This document shows, piece after piece, positions 53,892-63,298 of a stretch of DNA of 64,000 nt. Numbering within the stretch: position 1 is the stretch's first letter; every line of letters starts with the position of its first letter. Made by a program: the position numbers and the translations under genes. Source of the DNA: Acidobacteriota bacterium (GTDB taxonomy: Bacteria; Acidobacteriota; Thermoanaerobaculia; Multivoradales; J023); the NCBI GenBank assembly GCA_029263395.1, contig JAJCXO010000034.1, positions 1 through 64,000 on the forward strand, given 5' to 3'. Below the pieces are notes generated by a model. That model was not told the DNA's origin and did no database searches. It saw only the letters and a list, made by a program, of their open reading frames with translations.

Positions 53892-53914
53892 GCGTCGTTC
53901 CTGACCACGCTGGA

Positions 53915-54658
53915 TCAAACCAGAGCCTGGTGAAGGGCTGATGCCACAACCTCTGGCGACTCCAAGAGCAGGTTGTGCCCAACCCCAGGGACCAACTCCA
54001 AGGTAGCCTGCGGCAAGGTATCCACCATACTCGTCGCCAAGCGCTGGAACTTCTCGTCGAGGCCGCCAACCATGAGGTGGACCGGTTGTTCAACCTTGGC
54101 AAGATCGCGGCTGAAGTCCGGCATGGCCCCCAGGCTCAAGGTGCGCAGGGCAGACGCCAATCCCTCTGCCGAGTGGGCCAAGCGATGTTCACGTTGAACC
54201 GCCAGGACTTGCCGTGGCAAAAACTGCTGGCTGCTGAACAACGGCACCTGCTGCCAAAAATCGACGAACCGTTCGAGTCCTTGCTCCTCCAAAAGGCGAG
54301 CCAACTTGTCGTCCGCTGCTCGCCGCTTGTCGCGTTCGTTTTCACTCGCCAAGCCGGGGTGGACGCCGATCAGTGTTGCCGCGACGAACAGTGATGGGTG
54401 GCGGATCAGCAACCCAAGAGCAAGCCGCGCCCCCATCGAATAGCCCGCCAGGTGATAGCCGCTGCCAGCCCGTTGGTACAACTCGGCGGCGAGGCGATCT
54501 ACTTCTTGGATAAAGGTTTGGGACGGCGCGGGCCGGCTGCGATCATGCCCCAGAATCGACGGCCGGATCACCTCGAGAGTTGCCGGCAAACCGGCAAGCA
54601 CGGCATCCCAGGAATCCGCATCGCCGGTGAAACCGTGCAGGCAGGCGAGGGGCTTCAC
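53915..54658 (-). CDS. menH: MenH-like alpha/beta hydrolase (SHCHC synthase)
   Basis: A 247-aa hydrolase starting with GTG inside the menD stop (GTGA overlap). Motifs: LHGFTGDADSW, nucleophile elbow GYSMGARLALGL, acid in MVGGLDEKF and His in VPGVGHNLLLE. In menaquinone synthesis MenH eliminates pyruvate from the MenD product to give SHCHC. Sequence alone cannot separate MenH from other hydrolases, but operon position after menD makes it the clear choice. Confidence 0.9.
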   Translation of the reverse strand: MKPLACLHGFTGDADSWDAVLAGLPATLEVIRPSILGHDRSRPAPSQTFIQEVDRLAAELYQRAGSGYHLAGYSMGARLALGLLIRHPSLFVAATLIGVHPGLASENERDKRRAADDKLARLLEEQGLERFVDFWQQVPLFSSQQFLPRQVLAVQREHRLAHSAEGLASALRTLSLGAMPDFSRDLAKVEQPVHLMVGGLDEKFQRLATSMVDTLPQATLELVPGVGHNLLLESPEVVASALHQALV

Positions 54659-56442
54659 TCCGTCACGTCTTCAGCTAGAGCTTTCGCAACGCGCTCTTGC
54701 AACCGGCGACTCTGCTCTGCTGCGCCGTGCGGCGGCACCACCGCTTCGATCAGCGTCACGCCGGCAGCGTTGAAGCCCTTGGTCAACGCCTGATCCAATG
54801 TCTCGACACGCTCCACTCGCTGGTAGTCGAAGCCGTACATCGCCGCAACATGGGAAAAGCCTAAAGCGTGGGGGGTTGTCCAATGTTCGATGGTCGCGTC
54901 ATTCACTGCTGGGTGCTGGGCCACTGGCAACTGCTCGAAGATACGGCCGCCCTGATTTTGGACGACCACAATCACCACCGCTACCCCAACCGCACGAGCG
55001 GCATAGAGCCCGGAGAGGTCATGCAGGAAGCTGACGTCACCGATCAGCAGCGCCACCCGGTGCCGCCAGCGGGTGGCGGCGCCAAAAACGCCCGACACCA
55101 CACCGTCGATACCACTGGCGCCGCGCTGCGACCACACCCTAAGATCCCCCGCCGTCGATTGGCCGAATGTGTTCACCTCACGAATCGGCAGACTATTACC
55201 CACCGCCAACAAGCTGCCGGCTGGCAACTTGGAAACCAGCTGTCGGGCAATCCCACCTTCGGTCAACTCCGGCCCTGCTGCGTCGAGCTCCTGATCGATC
55301 GCCAGCTGAGCGGCACGCTCGCCAGATATCCACAGTGCAGTCCACTCGCTGGACCTGGGACTTGCCGGCAAGCGGCTGGTGAGCAATGCCAGACTGACGT
55401 CGAGATCGGCAGCAAGTAGGTGGGTCGCGGTGCTCTCGGCATCGTGCCAGCCGTCGGGACCCAGGACCCAATGGGCACCTTCGCCCGCGGCCACATAGCT
55501 ACCCCACGGGCCAGCAGTTGGTCCATGGCCAATCTGGATGACAAGCGCCGGCTTCGCTCGCTCGCGAAACTCCGGATCGGCGAGCAGGGTGCCGAAGGCG
55601 TCGCTGGTGGCGACCTCGTCGAGCTCGGCACAGAAACGGACTTGGCTGGCAGCTTCCCTCAAGATAGGGAAGCCCGTGCGTCGGCCAAGCTCGGCGATCA
55701 AGCTGCGATGGTTGGCCTGAGCCATCGGCGCCGGGCCACAGACGATCACTCCCCGTTCCGTGCTGCGGCAAGCCTTCGCCAACTCGGCAACGTCGCTGGC
55801 CTGCGGCAGCCGGCGAGGCGCATGAGCACGCGGCGCTCCTCGTCGCAAGAGTTCATCAACCTGCGCCGCAAGCTGCTGCTCTTCAGACGAGGTTGCCACA
55901 CCGGGTTCGAGAGGCTTGGCCAGGCGGGCATTGAGATGTACTGCTCCGGCACGTGGGGTGCGGCTGGCAAACACGGCTTGTGCCGCGAGGCGTCGAATCG
56001 CACGCAGGGCGCGAGGGGACGGATCGGGTGCCCCAAGGTCGAAGAAATCCCGAGCGTGGCTGCCGAAAAGCCGTAATTGATCAATCGTCTGGTTGGCGCC
56101 GCAATGTACCAGCTCCACCGGACGATCCGCGGTCAGCACCAACAACGGGATGTGTGCGACGCCAGCTTCGACCACCGCCGGGAAATAGTTGGCGCCGGCA
56201 GTACCGGAGGTCGCCAGCAGCAAACTCGGACGCCCGGTCACCCGCGCCTGGCCAAGGGCGAAGTAGGCTGCCGAGCGCTCGTCGATCAGATTGAAACAGT
56301 TGAGGCCAGGATGGGCGGTAGCGGCTAGGACCAGGGGGGTCGATCGTGATCCCGGGCTGATCACGACATCGCTTACACCGGCATCGGCTAACGAGCCGAT
56401 GAGCAGTCGCGCCCATTCGGCCTGCAGATTGTTTAGCCTCAA
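54655..56442 (-). CDS. menD: SEPHCHC synthase MenD
   Basis: A 595-aa thiamine-diphosphate enzyme joining 2-oxoglutarate to isochorismate. N-terminal DVVISPGSRSTPLVLAA and TSGTAGANYFPAV are MenD hallmarks, and LLIGDVSFLHDLSGLYAA is the ThDP/metal loop (GDxS form). Start is a TTG at 56442, one base after the menF stop, with GGGAG inside the menF end supplying the ribosome site. Length agrees with the family. Part of the leftward menaquinone operon. Confidence 0.96.
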   Translation of the reverse strand: MRLNNLQAEWARLLIGSLADAGVSDVVISPGSRSTPLVLAATAHPGLNCFNLIDERSAAYFALGQARVTGRPSLLLATSGTAGANYFPAVVEAGVAHIPLLVLTADRPVELVHCGANQTIDQLRLFGSHARDFFDLGAPDPSPRALRAIRRLAAQAVFASRTPRAGAVHLNARLAKPLEPGVATSSEEQQLAAQVDELLRRGAPRAHAPRRLPQASDVAELAKACRSTERGVIVCGPAPMAQANHRSLIAELGRRTGFPILREAASQVRFCAELDEVATSDAFGTLLADPEFRERAKPALVIQIGHGPTAGPWGSYVAAGEGAHWVLGPDGWHDAESTATHLLAADLDVSLALLTSRLPASPRSSEWTALWISGERAAQLAIDQELDAAGPELTEGGIARQLVSKLPAGSLLAVGNSLPIREVNTFGQSTAGDLRVWSQRGASGIDGVVSGVFGAATRWRHRVALLIGDVSFLHDLSGLYAARAVGVAVVIVVVQNQGGRIFEQLPVAQHPAVNDATIEHWTTPHALGFSHVAAMYGFDYQRVERVETLDQALTKGFNAAGVTLIEAVVPPHGAAEQSRRLQERVAKALAEDVTE

Positions 56443-56443
56443 A

Positions 56444-57901
56444 TCAGGCTCCCAACGCGGTCAACAAAGCCTGCTCTTTGAGCTCGGTCTCGGTGTATTC
56501 GAGTTGCGGGTCGGAGTCCCCGACAATGCCGGCACCAGCGAAGAGGAACGCCTCTGCACCCCGCAGCACACAAGACCGTAACGCCACCGCAAAGTCACCA
56601 TCACCTTCAGCGTCGAACCAGCCGACGGGGGCAGCGTACCAACCGCGGCTGAACAACTCGTGGCGCGAAATCCACTGCATTGCGATTTCCGTCGGCACAC
56701 CACCAACCGCGGGAGTTGGATGCAGCTCCTCTACTAACTCGAGCACATGCCGCGGCTCGGCCAAAGTGGCGGTGATCGGCGTCAACAGATGTAGAACATC
56801 ACGCAGCTCGCGGACCCGCGGACTCGGATCCACGTCGAGATGCTCACACAATGGCCCCAGCCGCCGCACCAATTCGTCGACCACCAGTTGATGTTCTTCC
56901 AAGTCTTTGTCACTGCGCAGTAGTATCCCGGCCCCTTCCGCTCCGCTAGCGATCGAACCTGCCAGCGCTTCAGTGGCAATCGATCGACCACGACGGGTGA
57001 TCAACCGCTCCGGGGTGGCTCCAATGAAGGTGCTGTGGCTACGACAGAACGCAAACCGGGTCGACGAGCGCAGTCCCTGGCTCAGCCGACGCAACACGGC
57101 AGCGGTCTCGAGCGGCGCCGCCAGTTCGACCCGCGAGCTGCGAGCCGCCACAATCTTCTGGAACGCACCGTCACGGATGCCTTCGACGATCGCCTCGATC
57201 TCGGCATCCCATTCAGCGCGCGAGGGGCGATGGATCGCCAACACCTCGCTGCGTTCCCCAAGTTGCTTTACCAGGTCCCGCGGCAATTGGAGCAGTGAAC
57301 GTACGGTGTCGAGCTCCGCCACCCAGGCCAGGCGCTGATCGGCTGTTGCAATTTCCTCACCGCGCACCGCCAGACTCAACGAAGCCCGCTGGCCGTCGGA
57401 GGTGTAGCCGATACGGGGTAAGGTGAAACAGCCACCACCAAACTCCTGCCACGGTTCGCTGCGGGCGCTGCGGACGTCGAACGCCAGGCCACCATAAAGC
57501 CTGGGGGCAACCGGTAGACAGTCAGGATGTAGGCTGGTGGTGAGCTGGCTCCAGACTTCGTCCGCCCGTTGTTCGAGTCGCGCAAACGGCTCCGGCCCCT
57601 CGAGCTCGATACGATGGGTTGCGCCGACCCCAGCAAACGCCAGGCCATCAGCGGGATCCCACACCACGCCCATCGATCGGCCGGAAACTTCGAGCAAGGT
57701 TTCGGGATCAACCTGTGGGGCCGGCACCGACACGACAACGGTTGCGCTCGCGTCGATCGGCCGTGCCAACTGCTCCTCCAACCAATGGCGGATCTCGCGG
57801 GCTTCGAGGTTGGCGGAGGGCAACGGCGTCAGGGCCCCGGTCTCGCGAGCCGCAAGGGCAGCAGGCGCGGTCGCCATCTTGACCGTCGAGTGCACGGCCA
57901 T
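56444..57901 (-). CDS. menF: Isochorismate synthase MenF
   Basis: A 485-aa chorismate-using enzyme. ATG at 57901 overlaps the upstream menG stop by one base (TGATG) and is preferred to a longer frame. Motifs: FQKIVAARSSRVEL, FIGATPERL, TEALAGSI, LLRSDKDLEEHQLVV, LHPTPAVGGVP and FAGAGIVGDSDPQLE, all typical of isochorismate synthases (MenF/EntC type). It converts chorismate to isochorismate as the entry step of menaquinone synthesis. Operon context with menD and menH argues against a siderophore role. Confidence 0.95.
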   Translation of the reverse strand: MAVHSTVKMATAPAALAARETGALTPLPSANLEAREIRHWLEEQLARPIDASATVVVSVPAPQVDPETLLEVSGRSMGVVWDPADGLAFAGVGATHRIELEGPEPFARLEQRADEVWSQLTTSLHPDCLPVAPRLYGGLAFDVRSARSEPWQEFGGGCFTLPRIGYTSDGQRASLSLAVRGEEIATADQRLAWVAELDTVRSLLQLPRDLVKQLGERSEVLAIHRPSRAEWDAEIEAIVEGIRDGAFQKIVAARSSRVELAAPLETAAVLRRLSQGLRSSTRFAFCRSHSTFIGATPERLITRRGRSIATEALAGSIASGAEGAGILLRSDKDLEEHQLVVDELVRRLGPLCEHLDVDPSPRVRELRDVLHLLTPITATLAEPRHVLELVEELHPTPAVGGVPTEIAMQWISRHELFSRGWYAAPVGWFDAEGDGDFAVALRSCVLRGAEAFLFAGAGIVGDSDPQLEYTETELKEQALLTALGA

Positions 57902-58710
57902 CAGCCTTCCCCCTCGGTTGCCACCTGCGCCGGCCGTGCTTCGAAGATGCAGCACACACCGAAGGTCTGCGGCCGGATCGCCAACACTTCGAGCCCAGCA
58001 GCGGTCATGACCCGGCCAAAATCCGACGGCGAAGGAAACGCCGCGATCGACTTCTGCAAGTAGCGGTAGGCTTTTTCACGCGATAACCATGCACCGAGGC
58101 GAGGCACTACGTGATGGAGATAGAGCCGGGCTGCAGGTGCCACGATACCGGAGCGCGGCTCAACGCTCTCCAGGATGACTACTCGCCCGGCGGGCTTCAC
58201 AACCCGCGCCATTTCGCGTAGCGCCGCCGGTCGATCGGCTACATTGCGGATACCCCAGGCAATGATTGCGGCGTCGAAGCTGTTGTCGTCGAACGGCAGC
58301 TCTTCGGCCTCCCCCTGGCGCAGTTCGAGGCGCTCACTCAACCCTGCCGCGGCCACTTTGCGCTCACCTACCGCCAACATGCTGGCGGAGGGATCGAGCC
58401 CAACGACGGTGGTGTCGGGCTGTTGGCGCAAGACTTCGAGCGCAACATCGGCGGTGCCGGTGGCCAGATCGAGGATACGTCCACCGGGTTTCAAGCTGCA
58501 GGCCGCCACCGCAAGCCGCCGCCATCGACGATCGAGACCAAACGACATCACACGGTTGAGAACGTCGTAGCGCTTGGCGATACCATCAAACATCGCCCCC
58601 GAGCCCAGACGTGACGGCGGTACGCTGGACGGCGACTGCGACGGCGACGGCGACGCCACCACGCCAGCGGAGGCACCCTCCGTCGAATCCGGTGCTGCTA
58701 GATGCGGCAT
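57901..58710 (-). CDS. menG: Demethylmenaquinone methyltransferase (MenG/UbiE)
   Basis: A 269-aa SAM-dependent methyltransferase. Start MPHLAAP at 58710, four bases after the upstream stop. The family opening GSGAMFDGIAKRYDVLN, SAM loop GGRILDLATGTADVALEV, VVGLDPSASML and IIAWGIRNVADRPAALREM match UbiE/MenG well. It makes the last step of menaquinone synthesis. An N-terminal ~35-residue Ser/Pro-rich extension is unusual and probably disordered. Confidence 0.94.
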   Translation of the reverse strand: MPHLAAPDSTEGASAGVVASPSPSQSPSSVPPSRLGSGAMFDGIAKRYDVLNRVMSFGLDRRWRRLAVAACSLKPGGRILDLATGTADVALEVLRQQPDTTVVGLDPSASMLAVGERKVAAAGLSERLELRQGEAEELPFDDNSFDAAIIAWGIRNVADRPAALREMARVVKPAGRVVILESVEPRSGIVAPAARLYLHHVVPRLGAWLSREKAYRYLQKSIAAFPSPSDFGRVMTAAGLEVLAIRPQTFGVCCIFEARPAQVATEGEG

Positions 58711-58714
58711 GACA

Positions 58715-59890
58715 CTAGAGGTCCCGATCGACAATCGTTTCCGCCACCGTGGCGAGGGCGCGACGGGCGCGACCGTCCGGTAGCGGTTCGAGGGCGGCGA
58801 GAGCCAGGCCGGCATGTTTGCGAGCCAGCTGCAGACACTCGTCGACGGCACGGGTCTCGCGCAGCGAGTTCACTACGCGATCGGCAGCATGATCAGACAC
58901 CACCTCGTCAGCCAAGATCTCCTCGATCACCGGCCGCACGTCCGGATCGCGCTCCAGGGCGACGATCAGCGGAAAAGTCATCTTGCCTTCGCGCAGGTCC
59001 GCGAACAATAGTTTGCCGGTCTTGGCCGAATCACCGGTTAGATCGAGCAGATCATCAGTGGCTTGAAAAGTAATGCCGAGATGGCGCCCATACTCGACCA
59101 GCTGCAGACGGTCGTCGTCGCCCAGGCCACCGGCCCGGCCACCGGCCGACATTGCCCAACGAAACACCGAGGCCGTTTTACCCTCGACCACCTGGAAATA
59201 GATGTCGCGATCGGCGGACACCAAGCCACGGGTCTCGAGCTGCAAGGACTCGGCGAAGATCATCTCCTCGATGACCGAGAACAACTCCTCCAGCGTGTCG
59301 GGCAGCTGGCAGCGATGGACCCGACGCAAGGCTTCGATCAGCAACCAGTCACCGGCGAAGATCGAGGCCGCATTGCCGTAAACGGTACGCGCTGTCGGTG
59401 CACCACGACGCACTTCGCTGAGGTCCACTACATCGTCATGCAACAACGTCGCACTGTGCACCAACTCGACCGCAACTGCCAGGTCGAGGACACGCTGATC
59501 GAAGCCGCCGCCCAGCCGGGCGGCCAAGGCGACACACATCGGGCGCAATCGCTTGCCGCCCCGTGCCAACAGATGATGGGCACTGCGATTGACCAGCCGA
59601 GCATCCCGTGGCAATCGATCGAGCTCGAGCTCGAATGTTTCTAGATCCTGACCGATGAACGCAACCATATCGCTCAGCCGATCCGCCAGGTTGCCGAGCC
59701 CACGGTGGGCACAGATACCCTCGAGACGGGCGAGCAAGTCGACTCCGACCGGCAGGCCGGGCACACTTTCCGGGGGCGAGCTATCGACGTTCGCGGCGGA
59801 GTGGTGCCCGCTGTCTGGACCTACGGTATGCCCGACACCCACGTGCTCCGATGGAGAACGCTCGACGGCCGAGCTGGTGGCAACCTTCAT
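58715..59890 (-). CDS. Polyprenyl diphosphate synthase (long-chain, quinone side chain)
   Basis: A 391-aa trans-prenyltransferase. First Asp-rich motif LLHDDVVDLSE (DDxxD) and second motif FQATDDLLDLTGD are intact, with GGKRLRP for IPP binding. The bulky residues before the first motif suggest a long-chain product, fitting a menaquinone tail (IspB/HepT-type). An N-terminal ~70-residue extension is not conserved. Start overlaps the regulator stop by four bases (ATGA), and menG follows 4 bases after its stop. Confidence 0.93.
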   Translation of the reverse strand: MKVATSSAVERSPSEHVGVGHTVGPDSGHHSAANVDSSPPESVPGLPVGVDLLARLEGICAHRGLGNLADRLSDMVAFIGQDLETFELELDRLPRDARLVNRSAHHLLARGGKRLRPMCVALAARLGGGFDQRVLDLAVAVELVHSATLLHDDVVDLSEVRRGAPTARTVYGNAASIFAGDWLLIEALRRVHRCQLPDTLEELFSVIEEMIFAESLQLETRGLVSADRDIYFQVVEGKTASVFRWAMSAGGRAGGLGDDDRLQLVEYGRHLGITFQATDDLLDLTGDSAKTGKLLFADLREGKMTFPLIVALERDPDVRPVIEEILADEVVSDHAADRVVNSLRETRAVDECLQLARKHAGLALAALEPLPDGRARRALATVAETIVDRDL

Positions 59891-60579
59891 GAGGACTCCT
59901 CTAACGCTTTTCTATACGCCGACTCCGCTCGCCCAGCGAGGGAGTCTTGGCGTTGAATATCCGACATCGGTACAACTTCGGTCTCTGCGACAGAAAGTCG
60001 TCGTTGTTCTGCACCGTCTTCACGAAACGCATCGTCACGCGACGAATTGTCACGAAACGCATCATCGCGGGCCGCCTTGACCAGCATTTTTAGACCCAAC
60101 TTCCCTACCACACCGCCGCGAAGGAACACCTTCACCATCGAGTCGGTCAGGGTGATCAGCGACTCGAGATCTTCCAGTCGCTGACGAAACACCGCAGCTT
60201 CCGGCGACCCATCAGACTCCAACTGCGGAATCCACTCGCGCAAGCTCTCGAGGATCGGATCCCACTCACGACGCTTGCGGATCTCGACAATATTACGAAT
60301 TACCTTCTCCAGATCCGTCGCCGGGCGATAGGTGACCCGCCGCGAACCCGGTGCCTTTTCCGGAAAAATCAGGTGCCATTCGCGCAACTCGCGGCAAGCC
60401 ATCGACACCGCTCCACGGCTCATTTCGAGTGCCTGCATGATGTCGTCAGTATCGGCCGGTTCTGGCCGGGACAACAGCCAGCTGTAGATCCGTGCGGTGG
60501 TGGGAGAGATTCCCCAGAAGTGCCCCATCGAGCCCCACAGCTGGACAAACGCTTGGCGAACTGTTTCGACTTCACTCAT
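59887..60579 (-). CDS. GbsR/MarR-like transcription regulator heading the menaquinone operon
   Basis: A 230-aa winged-helix regulator; ATG at 60579 follows a GTG one codon earlier. N-terminal GbsR-type domain: VQLWGSMGHFWGISPTTARI, DIMQALEMSRGAVSMACREL and a wing ending KAPGSRRVTYRP, then a coiled helical region. The last ~45 residues contain a short repeat (RDDAFRD, RDDAFRE) encoded by a near-perfect DNA duplication at 60019-60070. Its position suggests that it controls the menaquinone genes, probably autogenously from the 144-base spacer upstream; the signal is unknown. Confidence 0.85.
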   Translation of the reverse strand: MSEVETVRQAFVQLWGSMGHFWGISPTTARIYSWLLSRPEPADTDDIMQALEMSRGAVSMACRELREWHLIFPEKAPGSRRVTYRPATDLEKVIRNIVEIRKRREWDPILESLREWIPQLESDGSPEAAVFRQRLEDLESLITLTDSMVKVFLRGGVVGKLGLKMLVKAARDDAFRDNSSRDDAFREDGAEQRRLSVAETEVVPMSDIQRQDSLAGRAESAYRKALEESS

Positions 60580-60723
60580 CACGCCTGCACCTTACACGCC
60601 TAATCCATAAATTTCAATAAATTTTGAAAACTTCATCACTGATGATCGTGTAGTGTCTCCCGAGTGCAACTCCCGTGGACCTGAATTACCTTGCTACCGA
60701 CGGTGATCGCATAGAATTCTGGC

Positions 60724-61050
60724 ATGGCCAAACCCAAGATTCAGATCCTCGTTTGTACCAACGAGCGAGCGCCAGATGCCCGCAAACCGAGTTGCGGTCC
60801 CCGTGGAGGGCTCGACGTTTACCGTCGCTTCAAAGATGGCATCCGGGCCCGCGGTATTCGGGACGACGTCATGGTTGTCCGAACCGGCTGCCTAAAACAC
60901 TGCAGCCAAGGGATTACTGTCAACATCTGGCCGCGCAACCTGTGGTATCGCGGGGTCACGCTCGACGATGTCGACGACATCATCGACCAGTCGGTAGTGG
61001 GTGACCAAGAGATCACCCGGCTACAGATGCCGGATATCCCCTGGGAGTAA
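60724..61050 (+). CDS. Thioredoxin-like [2Fe-2S] ferredoxin
   Basis: A 108-aa protein of the thioredoxin-like 2Fe-2S family. Four Cys in the classic pattern: CTNERAPDARKPSC (first pair, 12 residues between) and TGCLKHCSQG (CxxxC). Small proteins of this type carry single electrons in the cytoplasm; many are associated with cobalamin or hydrogenase metabolism, but nothing nearby indicates the partner. No strong ribosome site is seen; the ATG follows an A/T-rich stretch. Confidence 0.92.
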   Translation: MAKPKIQILVCTNERAPDARKPSCGPRGGLDVYRRFKDGIRARGIRDDVMVVRTGCLKHCSQGITVNIWPRNLWYRGVTLDDVDDIIDQSVVGDQEITRLQMPDIPWE

Positions 61051-61252
61051 AATCTCCCTCCGCGGCGACAGAAACTAACGGTTCGCAGAAGCCGGCCCAA
61101 GATTCTGTGCTCAAATCGTGGTAGGTTAGGGGAAGATACTGGAACTAAACGCTGGGAATAGGTAAATTCGGCCCAACCATGGACGTAAGACTCGCGATGG
61201 GGCTTGGGTACAGACCTGCTGAGCAGAGCAAATTCAAACGAGGAGATAGAGA

Positions 61253-61852
61253 ATGAAACGCTGGTCCCCAGTTGTACTTTTGGCCTTGATCACCACTCTG
61301 ATACCCAGCGCCGCAATGGCGCAGAAGCACAAAGACGACCTAGATCGATTCGCTTTCGGTATCGGTATTGGCCTTGTCGACTTGTCCGACTCCATCCTCG
61401 ACAATAGTACCGAGACTTACGTCGCTGCCAGTTTTCGGATCATGCTCGGCGACAAAGACAAAAAGCGCGACCATCAATCGGTGGTGGCCTATGTCGAGCC
61501 CGAGATCAGCTATTGGGAAGCGGACAATCGCGTCCCAGTCGGCACCGGCACGGTGGATGCTTCTCAGAGCGACCTGATGGTGGGCCTCAACATCATCGGT
61601 GTGGTCCCCTTCGACAAGGTAGATTATTTCCTCGGTGCCGGCCTATCGATCCATTCCTTTGATGCCGGTACCGACATCAGCGGCGTCGCCCTCGACGACG
61701 AGGAAACCTTTGGGGTCAACATCCAGACCGGTCTCGATGTCCACATCACCGATAACTTCGACGTCTTCGGCCTCCTGCGACTCGACCTCGTCGAGGACGT
61801 CCAGGAAGAGCAAGCCAAGATTGTCCTCGGTCTCCGCTTCAACTTCGGTTGA
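61253..61852 (+). CDS. Outer-membrane beta-barrel protein
   Basis: A 199-aa exported protein: signal peptide (VVLLALITTLIPSAAMAQ) and a mature part of alternating hydrophobic strands ending LGLRFNFG, a C-terminal Phe-containing strand as in OMP beta-barrel proteins (OmpX/OmpA-barrel-like). GAGGAG lies 9 bases before the ATG. The 200-base spacer upstream shows no gene. Function unknown; probably structural or binding. Confidence 0.85.
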   Translation: MKRWSPVVLLALITTLIPSAAMAQKHKDDLDRFAFGIGIGLVDLSDSILDNSTETYVAASFRIMLGDKDKKRDHQSVVAYVEPEISYWEADNRVPVGTGTVDASQSDLMVGLNIIGVVPFDKVDYFLGAGLSIHSFDAGTDISGVALDDEETFGVNIQTGLDVHITDNFDVFGLLRLDLVEDVQEEQAKIVLGLRFNFG

Positions 61853-61862
61853 TCGCCCACGG

Positions 61863-61891
61863 CTGCCGCGATCACCTGTTGCGGCAGCCCT
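61863..61891 (+). terminator. Hairpin after the beta-barrel gene, no T tract
   Basis: GGCTGCCGC and GCGGCAGCC form a perfect 9-bp stem with an 11-base loop just after the stop codon. The following bases are CTTGGG, so Rho-independent termination is plausible but not classic. Confidence 0.6.
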
Positions 61892-61900
61892 TGGGATTCA

Positions 61901-61960
61901 CTGTATTCCTAAGGACACACTAGCCCCAGGGATACACTAGCCCTAGGGATACATTGAGTG
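61901..61960. repeat. 17-19 bp tandem repeat running into the monooxygenase start
   Basis: CACTG or CACTAG-like units start at 61901, 61920, 61937 and 61954, consensus CACTAGCCCYAGGGATA. The last partial unit contains the GTG start codon of the next gene. Confidence 0.8.
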
Positions 61961-63298
61961 AACAAGGCCTGCATCATCGGAGCCGGTTCCTCGGGCATTG
62001 CTGCTGCCAAGGTACTGAAGCAGCACGGCATCCCGTTCGACTGCTTCGAGCGCGGCTCGGGTATCGGTGGCAACTGGCGCTACCGTAACGACAATGGGAT
62101 GTCGGCCGCCTACGGCTCGCTGCACATCAATACGTCGAAGGATCGGATGGCGTATTCCGACTATCCGATGCCGGATGACTATCCCGACTATCTCCATCAC
62201 AGTCAGGTCCTGGAGTATTTCGAGAGTTATGTCGATCACTTCGGCATCCGCCCGGATATCCACTTCAAGACCACAGTCAAGGATATCTCCCCCACCGCTG
62301 ATGGAGCGTGGGACGTCACGATTAGTGGGCCAAACGGCGCAGGCCGCGAAACTCGGAACTACGCTGCCGTGCTGGTCTCCAACGGCCACCACTGGGATCC
62401 TCGGTTGCCGGAGTTTCCGGGCGAATTCACCGGCCGCGCGCGACACTCCCACAGTTTTGAGACCTCTTCTGGGCTAGAGGATCGCAACGTGCTGGTGGTC
62501 GGCATCGGTAACTCGGGTGTCGACATCGCCTGTGAAGCCAGCCATGTGGCCCGCAGAGTTTTGCTGTCGACCCGCAAGAGTGCCCACATCTTGCCCAAAT
62601 ATGTGTTGGGGCGGCCGATCGATACGTATACCTCCCCACTTGCGAACTACCTGCCGCTCGCTGTCCAACAGCTTTTCTTCACCTTTTTGATGAAGATCGC
62701 CAACGGCCCACAAGGACGGTATGGAGTGCCGACCCCCGAGCACAGTCTGCTGCAAGCGCACCCGACAATTTCCTCGGAGCTACTCAACCTTGCTGGCCAC
62801 GGCAAGGTCACCATCAAGCCCAACATCGAGGAGCTACGCGGCGACCAGGTTGCCTTCAGTGACGGCACTGTCGAACCGATTGACGAAATCATTTACGCCA
62901 CTGGCTACAAAATCAGCTTTCCGTTCCTGCGTCCAGAAATTGTCAATAGCCGCGGTAACGACGTTCGGCTGTATCGCCTGGTAGCCCACTCCGAGCACAC
63001 CAAACTCTTCTTTATCGGGCTCATCCAACCCTTGGGTGCAGTCATGCCGCTAGCCGAAGCCCAGGCGATCTGGGTCGCCAAGTTGTTGACCGGGGAATGT
63101 AAGCTGCCACCGGCCGACACCATGGAGCGCCGAATCGACGCCGACCTGCGTGCCATGCAGAAACGCTACGTCACGTCCAAGCGCCACACCATTCAGGTTG
63201 ATTTCTTCGCTTATCGCGAGCTGATGCGTAAAGAGGTGCGCAAGGGTCGACAACCCGCCGCCCGTCGCGTGCCGATCATCAATCCGTCCCGATCATAA
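61958..63298 (+). CDS. Flavin-containing monooxygenase
   Basis: A 446-aa FMO-type enzyme starting at GTG. FAD loop ACIIGAGSSGIAAAK near the N-terminus, conserved GIGGNWRY, NADPH loop VLVVGIGNSGVDIACEA and the FMO-typical IYATGYKISFPF. Such enzymes oxygenate soft nucleophiles (N, S) or perform Baeyer-Villiger reactions; the substrate is unknown. No canonical ribosome site is seen before the GTG, so the true start could differ. Its last bases overlap the gpsA stop on the other strand. Confidence 0.9.
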   Translation: MNKACIIGAGSSGIAAAKVLKQHGIPFDCFERGSGIGGNWRYRNDNGMSAAYGSLHINTSKDRMAYSDYPMPDDYPDYLHHSQVLEYFESYVDHFGIRPDIHFKTTVKDISPTADGAWDVTISGPNGAGRETRNYAAVLVSNGHHWDPRLPEFPGEFTGRARHSHSFETSSGLEDRNVLVVGIGNSGVDIACEASHVARRVLLSTRKSAHILPKYVLGRPIDTYTSPLANYLPLAVQQLFFTFLMKIANGPQGRYGVPTPEHSLLQAHPTISSELLNLAGHGKVTIKPNIEELRGDQVAFSDGTVEPIDEIIYATGYKISFPFLRPEIVNSRGNDVRLYRLVAHSEHTKLFFIGLIQPLGAVMPLAEAQAIWVAKLLTGECKLPPADTMERRIDADLRAMQKRYVTSKRHTIQVDFFAYRELMRKEVRKGRQPAARRVPIINPSRS

